From assembly GCF_042660675.1 (NCBI RefSeq), contig NZ_JBHSUL010000034.1:124001-188000 (forward strand): DNA of 64,000 nt. Direction: 5' to 3'. This DNA comes from Marinilactibacillus sp042660675. GTDB lineage: Bacteria > Bacillota > Bacilli > Lactobacillales > Carnobacteriaceae_A. Made by a program: the position numbers and the translations under genes. The notes under the pieces were generated by a model. That model worked only from the letters and a program-made list of their open reading frames with translations. It ran no database searches and was not told the origin of the DNA. Of the stretch, positions 60,253 through 64,000 are shown in pieces; the stretch's first letter is position 1; each line of letters begins with the position of its first letter.

Positions 60253-62376
60253 TTATTCTGTTTCAGTTTCATTTTCTTTCGCTTCAAGAACAGCTTTTCT
60301 AGAAAGGTTTACTCTTCCCATTTTATCAACTTCTGTTACTTTAACTTCAAGAACATCCCCAACTGAAATCACATCTTCAACATTCTTGATGTATTTATCA
60401 GAAAGTTCGGATACATGGACTAAGCCATCTTTTCCTTTGATAATTTCTACAAAAGCACCGAATTTTTCAATTCTCTTAACGGTTCCTTTATAAATTTTTC
60501 CAACTTCTACTTCTTCAGTCAATTGCTCGATGATTTCGATTGCACGTTGAATTGCACTAGCATCTTGACCGTAGATAGAGACTGTTCCTTCTTCATCGAT
60601 ATCGATTTTAACATTTGTTTCAGCGATGATACCATTAATCGTATCTCCACCTTTACCGATAACCACCTTGATTTGTTCTGGCTTGATTTTGATGGACTCG
60701 ATTTTTGGTGCATAGGCACTCAACTCAGTGCGTGGAGCTTCAATAGCCGCTTCAAGATTATCAAGAATTTCAAGACGAGCTTTTCTAGCAGAAGTCAACG
60801 CTTCTTCCAAGATCTCTCTAGTAATTCCTTCAATTTTAATATCCATTTGTAAGGCTGTGATACCTTCTCTTGTTCCAGCAACTTTAAAGTCCATATCACC
60901 AAGGTGATCTTCTAGACCTTGGATATCAGTCAGTACAGTATAATCGTCACCTTCCATAACTAATCCCATTGCGATACCGCCAACTGGTGCTTTGATCGGT
61001 ACTCCAGCGTCCATCAAAGCTAATGTCCCTGCACAGATACTCGCTTGAGAAGAAGAACCATTTGATTCAAGTACTTCTGCTACTAAACGGATCATGTATG
61101 GAAATTCTTCCTCACTCGGGATCACTTGTGCTAAAGCTCTTTCTCCTAATGCTCCGTGTCCAATTTCGCGACGACCTGGTCCTCTTACTGGTCCAGTACT
61201 TCCTACAGAAAATTGCGGGAAGTTATAGTGATGGATGAATCTCTTGCTGCTTTCACTTCCAAGACCATCAATAATCTGATGCTCATTAAGTGGTGCAAGT
61301 GTGGCAACAGATAATGCTTGCGTCTGTCCACGAGTAAACAGTCCAGAACCATGAACACGAGGAAGAATAGAAACTTCTGATTCAAGTGCACGAATCTCAT
61401 CGACTTTACGTCCATCGGGTCTAACATTTTCTTGAGTAATCAAACGACGTACTTCATCTTTTTCCATATCAGAAGCAATTGTTTTAACATCTTTCATCAT
61501 GCTGTCTTTTTCTTCATGATCAGCTAATTTTTCTTGATAAGCTTCAATAATTTCTTGCTTAACGGCTTCTGTTTTTTCAGCTCTTTCTTGCTTATCGAAC
61601 GTTTGAATGGCTTCTTTCATTTGATCGTTATAAGCCGAAGTGATTTCTTGTTTAAGGTCTTGATTTGGAACAGAAAGGATAACTTCCATTTTTTCTTGTC
61701 CAAGTTCCGCTACAATTTTTTCTTGGAATGCTACAAGTTCTTTGATTGCATCATGTCCGAAAAGCAAAGCTTCTAACATATCTTCTTCTGATACTTGTTC
61801 TGCTCCACTCTCAACCATGTTGATTGCTTCCTTAGTCCCCGCAACAGTTAGGTGAATATCAGATTGTTCTGTTTGCTCTTCCGTTGGATTGATGATGAGT
61901 TCTCCGTTCACTCTACCAACGTTTACACCCGCAATTGGTCCATTAAACGGAATGTTTGAAATACTTAATGCTAGTGAAGAACCAAGCATAGCTGTCATTT
62001 CTGGAGAATTGTTGGGATCAACAGACATAACTGTGTTGGTGATTTGAACTTCGTTACGAAACCCTTCAGCAAACATTGGACGCAGTGGTCTATCAATTAG
62101 ACGAGCAGTTAAGGTTGCATTTTCAGAAGGACGTCCTTCTCTTTTGATAAATCCTCCAGGAATTTTACCAACTGAATACATTTTTTCTTCGTAACTAACC
62201 ATTAACGGAAAAAAGTCACGGTCACTAGCTTGATTGCTTGCTACAGCAGCAGTTAATACGACAGTATCTTCATATCTAAGTAATGCAGCACCATTGGCTT
62301 GTTTGGCTAATTGACCGATTTCTACTGTTAAGGTTCTTCCACCGATTTCGGTTGAAAATATTTTTTTATCTGACAT
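60253..62376 (-). CDS. pnp: Polyribonucleotide nucleotidyltransferase (PNPase)
   Basis: A 707-residue phosphorolytic 3'-to-5' exoribonuclease. Two RNase PH-like domains (about residues 10-215 and 310-540) are separated by an all-helical linker. The signatures FFPLMVSYEEKMY and VRGPGRREIGHGALGERAL (about 398-416) are present. KH (GKGGDTINGIIAE, about 570) and S1 (KIYKGTVKRIEKFGAFVEI, about 620) domains end the protein, followed by an acidic tail. ATG with AAGGAG. A stem-loop in the leader is discussed below. Confidence 0.97.
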   Translation of the reverse strand: MSDKKIFSTEIGGRTLTVEIGQLAKQANGAALLRYEDTVVLTAAVASNQASDRDFFPLMVSYEEKMYSVGKIPGGFIKREGRPSENATLTARLIDRPLRPMFAEGFRNEVQITNTVMSVDPNNSPEMTAMLGSSLALSISNIPFNGPIAGVNVGRVNGELIINPTEEQTEQSDIHLTVAGTKEAINMVESGAEQVSEEDMLEALLFGHDAIKELVAFQEKIVAELGQEKMEVILSVPNQDLKQEITSAYNDQMKEAIQTFDKQERAEKTEAVKQEIIEAYQEKLADHEEKDSMMKDVKTIASDMEKDEVRRLITQENVRPDGRKVDEIRALESEVSILPRVHGSGLFTRGQTQALSVATLAPLNEHQIIDGLGSESSKRFIHHYNFPQFSVGSTGPVRGPGRREIGHGALGERALAQVIPSEEEFPYMIRLVAEVLESNGSSSQASICAGTLALMDAGVPIKAPVGGIAMGLVMEGDDYTVLTDIQGLEDHLGDMDFKVAGTREGITALQMDIKIEGITREILEEALTSARKARLEILDNLEAAIEAPRTELSAYAPKIESIKIKPEQIKVVIGKGGDTINGIIAETNVKIDIDEEGTVSIYGQDASAIQRAIEIIEQLTEEVEVGKIYKGTVKRIEKFGAFVEIIKGKDGLVHVSELSDKYIKNVEDVISVGDVLEVKVTEVDKMGRVNLSRKAVLEAKENETETE

Positions 62377-62414
62377 TATATTCTCCTTTTGATCTTTATT
62401 GACAGGAAGTTCGT

Positions 62415-62468
62415 TCTACTAAACAAATGTCATTTTTCCTATTAAAAAAATCACATTTGCATAGTAGA
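62415..62468 (-). promoter_or_regulatory. Extended stem-loop in the pnp leader
   Basis: Minus strand TCTACTA, AAATGT and ATTTTT on one side pair with TAGTAGA, ACATTT and AAAAAT on the other, with small internal bulges, about 40 bases upstream of the pnp ATG. In E. coli a comparable pnp leader stem is cut by RNase III to control pnp; a similar role here is inference. Confidence 0.55.
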
Positions 62469-62510
62469 GAATCAAATCTTCCCGATTTTTCCAAATTTTG
62501 ACTATAAAGA

Positions 62511-62538
62511 AAGCGAGATTCAAAAGAATCCCGCTTTT
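62511..62538 (-). terminator. rpsO terminator
   Basis: On the minus strand AAAGCGGGATTC pairs with GAATCTCGCTTT (one wobble) around TTTT, then CTTT. The sequence between this and the rpsO stop (about 120 bp) contains no clear gene. Confidence 0.75.
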
Positions 62539-62657
62539 TTTATAAACCAAATCCAGCTTATAAATCCGGATTCGCTATTAAGATGATGGCAGGCGTATAT
62601 ATCTTTACCCGCATATCCATCTAACTTTTATAACTAAGCGGTTTATATAGCCTTTTA

Positions 62658-62927
62658 TTAACGACGTAGTCCTAAACGTTGGATCAATTCGCGGTAACGT
62701 GTGATATCTTTGTTACGTAAATAAGCTAACAAGTTACGACGGTGACCGATTTTTTTCATTAGTCCACGCATAGAGTGGAAATCTTTTTTATGTCTTTGAG
62801 CATGCTCATTCAATTCGTTGATATCAGCAGTCAATACAGCGATTTGCACTTCTGGAGAACCAGTATCTCCTTCGTGACGAGCATATTCTGTCATGATTTG
62901 TGTTTTAAGTTCTTTTGTTATAGCCAT
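62658..62927 (-). CDS. rpsO: Small ribosomal subunit protein uS15
   Basis: An 89-residue S15: MAITKELKTQIMTEYARHEGDTGSPEVQIAVLT, here noted by its core DTGSPEVQIAVLT (about residues 20-32), with LRNKDITRYRELIQRLGLRR at the C-terminus. Binds the central domain of 16S rRNA. The pair rpsO-pnp is the conserved neighbourhood; a terminator and a leader stem lie between them. Confidence 0.97.
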   Translation of the reverse strand: MAITKELKTQIMTEYARHEGDTGSPEVQIAVLTADINELNEHAQRHKKDFHSMRGLMKKIGHRRNLLAYLRNKDITRYRELIQRLGLRR

Positions 62928-62957
62928 TTCACTACACCTCTTCCTCTTTTTTTGAAT

Positions 62958-63002
62958 CCAGTTACTGAGATAACGTTGGTGTTACGCCTATCCAAGTAAT
63001 GG
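62958..63002 (-). promoter_or_regulatory. Structured rpsO leader, possible S15 autoregulation site
   Basis: Minus strand CCATTACT pairs with AGTAACTGG (one bulge), with GATA/TATC and TAAC/GTTA helices inside. S15 binds and represses its own mRNA in several phyla using structures of this kind. A match to a known class was not testable. Confidence 0.4.
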
Positions 63003-63061
63003 TCTATGTTCTAAAGTCTGAATCAAACGAAAAGTCTTTTCAGTACTATAGCACTTTATAA

Positions 63062-63090
63062 ATCTTACAGCACTTCATACTAAAAATCAA
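63062..63090 (-). promoter_or_regulatory. rpsO promoter
   Basis: Minus strand TTGATT (63085-63090), a 17-base spacer and TAAGAT (63062-63067), right after the pyrE stop. This gives a leader of about 125 bases. Confidence 0.6.
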
Positions 63091-63093
63091 GTA

Positions 63094-63720
63094 TCACTGC
63101 CAACTTTTAGGATCCTTTTTCCATTCCATCAAACTCGTTCTATCACTATCTTTAATTCTACCTGATTCTAGGGCTACCTGTATCATTTCAGAGTATGTGG
63201 TGATTGTTTTCAAGGCAACTTCTAGCTCATCGAATGCATACGTACTAATCTCTAATTCATAGGTAAAGATTGCTGCTACACCCAATACTTCCGCACCTTC
63301 TCTTCTTGCTTCTTGGACAGCATTGATGACACTGCTACCAGTAGAAATCAAATCTTCGATGATAACCATTTTAGCGTCAGGTTCGAAGGTTCCTTCAATT
63401 TGTTTTCCTTTTCCATGCTTTTTAGCAGAGCTTCTAATATAAACCATTGGCAGATTTAATTTCTGTGCGATCCAAGCAGCATGTGGGATCCCCGCTGTAG
63501 CCGTTCCTGCTATCACTTCTACTTCTGGGTAATATTGATTGATAATCGAAACAAATGCCTCAACAATTGTATTTCTGATTTCTGGATAACTCATAGTGAT
63601 TCTGTTATCACAGTAAATTGGACTCTTCATTCCGCTTGTCCAAGTAAATGGATCATTAGGTTGTATTGAGACTGCTCCGATTTCAAGCAAATCTTTTGAT
63701 ACTTTCGATGAGTAGCTCAT
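63094..63720 (-). CDS. pyrE: Orotate phosphoribosyltransferase
   Basis: Joins orotate and PRPP to give orotidine monophosphate. 208 residues from the ATG of MSYSSKV, which is 6 bases after GGAG inside the pyrF end; the track start lies four codons upstream. The PRPP-binding motif VIIEDLISTGSSVINAV (about residues 116-132) and the dimer-loop region KKHGKGKQIEG are diagnostic. It follows pyrF directly, the final steps of UMP synthesis. Confidence 0.95.
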   Translation of the reverse strand: MSYSSKVSKDLLEIGAVSIQPNDPFTWTSGMKSPIYCDNRITMSYPEIRNTIVEAFVSIINQYYPEVEVIAGTATAGIPHAAWIAQKLNLPMVYIRSSAKKHGKGKQIEGTFEPDAKMVIIEDLISTGSSVINAVQEARREGAEVLGVAAIFTYELEISTYAFDELEVALKTITTYSEMIQVALESGRIKDSDRTSLMEWKKDPKSWQ

Positions 63721-63721
63721 A

Positions 63722-64000
63722 TCATTCTCCATTCCAATATTTTAATACTTCTTGATAAGCAGTAGCCGGGTCTTTTGATTTTGTGATTGTTCGCCCTACT
63801 ACAATATGTGTCGCTTTTTCTCTCTTTGCTTCCAGTGGGGTAGCAATTCTTTTTTGATCGTTCGTCAGATCTCCTGGCAACCTGATGCCCGGTGTAACAC
63901 GCAAGAATTTTGGTGCAGTCACTTGCTCAACTTCTTTTGCTTCATGAACCGAACAAACGACACCATCAACACCGGCAAAATAAGAGAGTCGAGCATAGTT
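63722..64000 (-). CDS. pyrF: Orotidine 5'-phosphate decarboxylase, C-terminal part (cut by window edge)
   Basis: The frame is open to the end of the window and only 92 residues are seen. AGVDGVVCSVHEA, LRVTPGIRLPGD and VVGRTITKSKDP are OMP-decarboxylase barrel signatures (phosphate-binding end). The first Met in this fragment is not the true start; the gene continues past position 64000. Its stop is one base before the pyrE ATG. Confidence 0.92.
   Translation of the reverse strand, partial: NYARLSYFAGVDGVVCSVHEAKEVEQVTAPKFLRVTPGIRLPGDLTNDQKRIATPLEAKREKATHIVVGRTITKSKDPATAYQEVLKYWNGE

Noticed and set aside
1..64000. CRISPR arrays, tRNA or rRNA genes, prophage or integrase genes, toxin-antitoxin pairs
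   Set aside because: No regularly spaced repeats, no cloverleaf or rRNA-like blocks, and no phage or integrase genes were seen; the only mobile element is the ISL3 copy.

Overview
The window looks like a chromosomal segment of a low-GC Gram-positive bacterium of the order Lactobacillales, most likely a halophilic or alkaliphilic member of the Carnobacteriaceae (Alkalibacterium/Marinilactibacillus type). The reasons are: AGGAGG-type ribosome binding sites with frequent TTG and GTG starts, the gmk-rpoZ-coaBC-priA-fmt-rsmB-stp-prkC-rsgA-rpe-thiN gene order of Firmicutes, an Enterococcus-type V-ATPase operon (ntpFIKECGABD), a Gram-positive DnaE, an Opp system and a CrtN-type carotenoid desaturase. 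The genus is inference. Almost all genes lie on the minus strand; the plus-strand exceptions are a Cof phosphatase, rpmB, an insertion sequence, a small SOS-like gene and birA.

Layout. 0-12 kb: a Fur-family regulator with a Fur/PerR-like box, the S1 protein CvfB, pyruvate kinase and phosphofructokinase, DnaE, ClpB, a MIP18/SufT-like protein and an esterase. 12-16 kb: a Cof phosphatase, then a minus-strand operon of an FtsX-type ABC exporter and crtN. 16-22.5 kb: the oppDFBCA peptide-uptake operon. 22.5-28.3 kb: acpP, plsX, recG, fakA and asp23 (phospholipid and acyl-phosphate metabolism, DNA repair, envelope stress). 28.5-30 kb: rpmB, a PilZ protein and a small protein of unknown function. 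30-42.2 kb: the thiN-rpe-rsgA-prkC-stp-rsmB-fmt-priA-coaBC-rpoZ-gmk block, covering translation initiation, ribosome assembly, PASTA kinase/phosphatase signalling and replication restart. 42.3-45.2 kb: a patatin phospholipase and a complete ISL3-family element with an 8-bp target duplication. 45.2-53.8 kb: the V-type ATPase operon, whose proteolipid keeps the five sodium ligands known from Enterococcus hirae NtpK. 54-57.3 kb: a small YolD-like gene with LexA-like sites, cardiolipin synthase, and the thiamine ECF S-component ThiT behind a TPP riboswitch. 57.3-64 kb: RNase J2, birA, PNPase, S15, pyrE and the 3' end of pyrF.

Most of the window is conserved housekeeping sequence and I see no clearly new defence or mobile system. 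The most informative non-coding signals are the TPP riboswitch, where both alternative helices can be read directly from the sequence, a structured leader in front of the V-ATPase operon, stem-loops in front of pnp and rpsO, an orphan terminator at about 29.5 kb, and a CTG start that restores the missing N-terminus of the stp phosphatase. Start codons were chosen by hand from Shine-Dalgarno spacing and family alignment from memory; no database search was possible.
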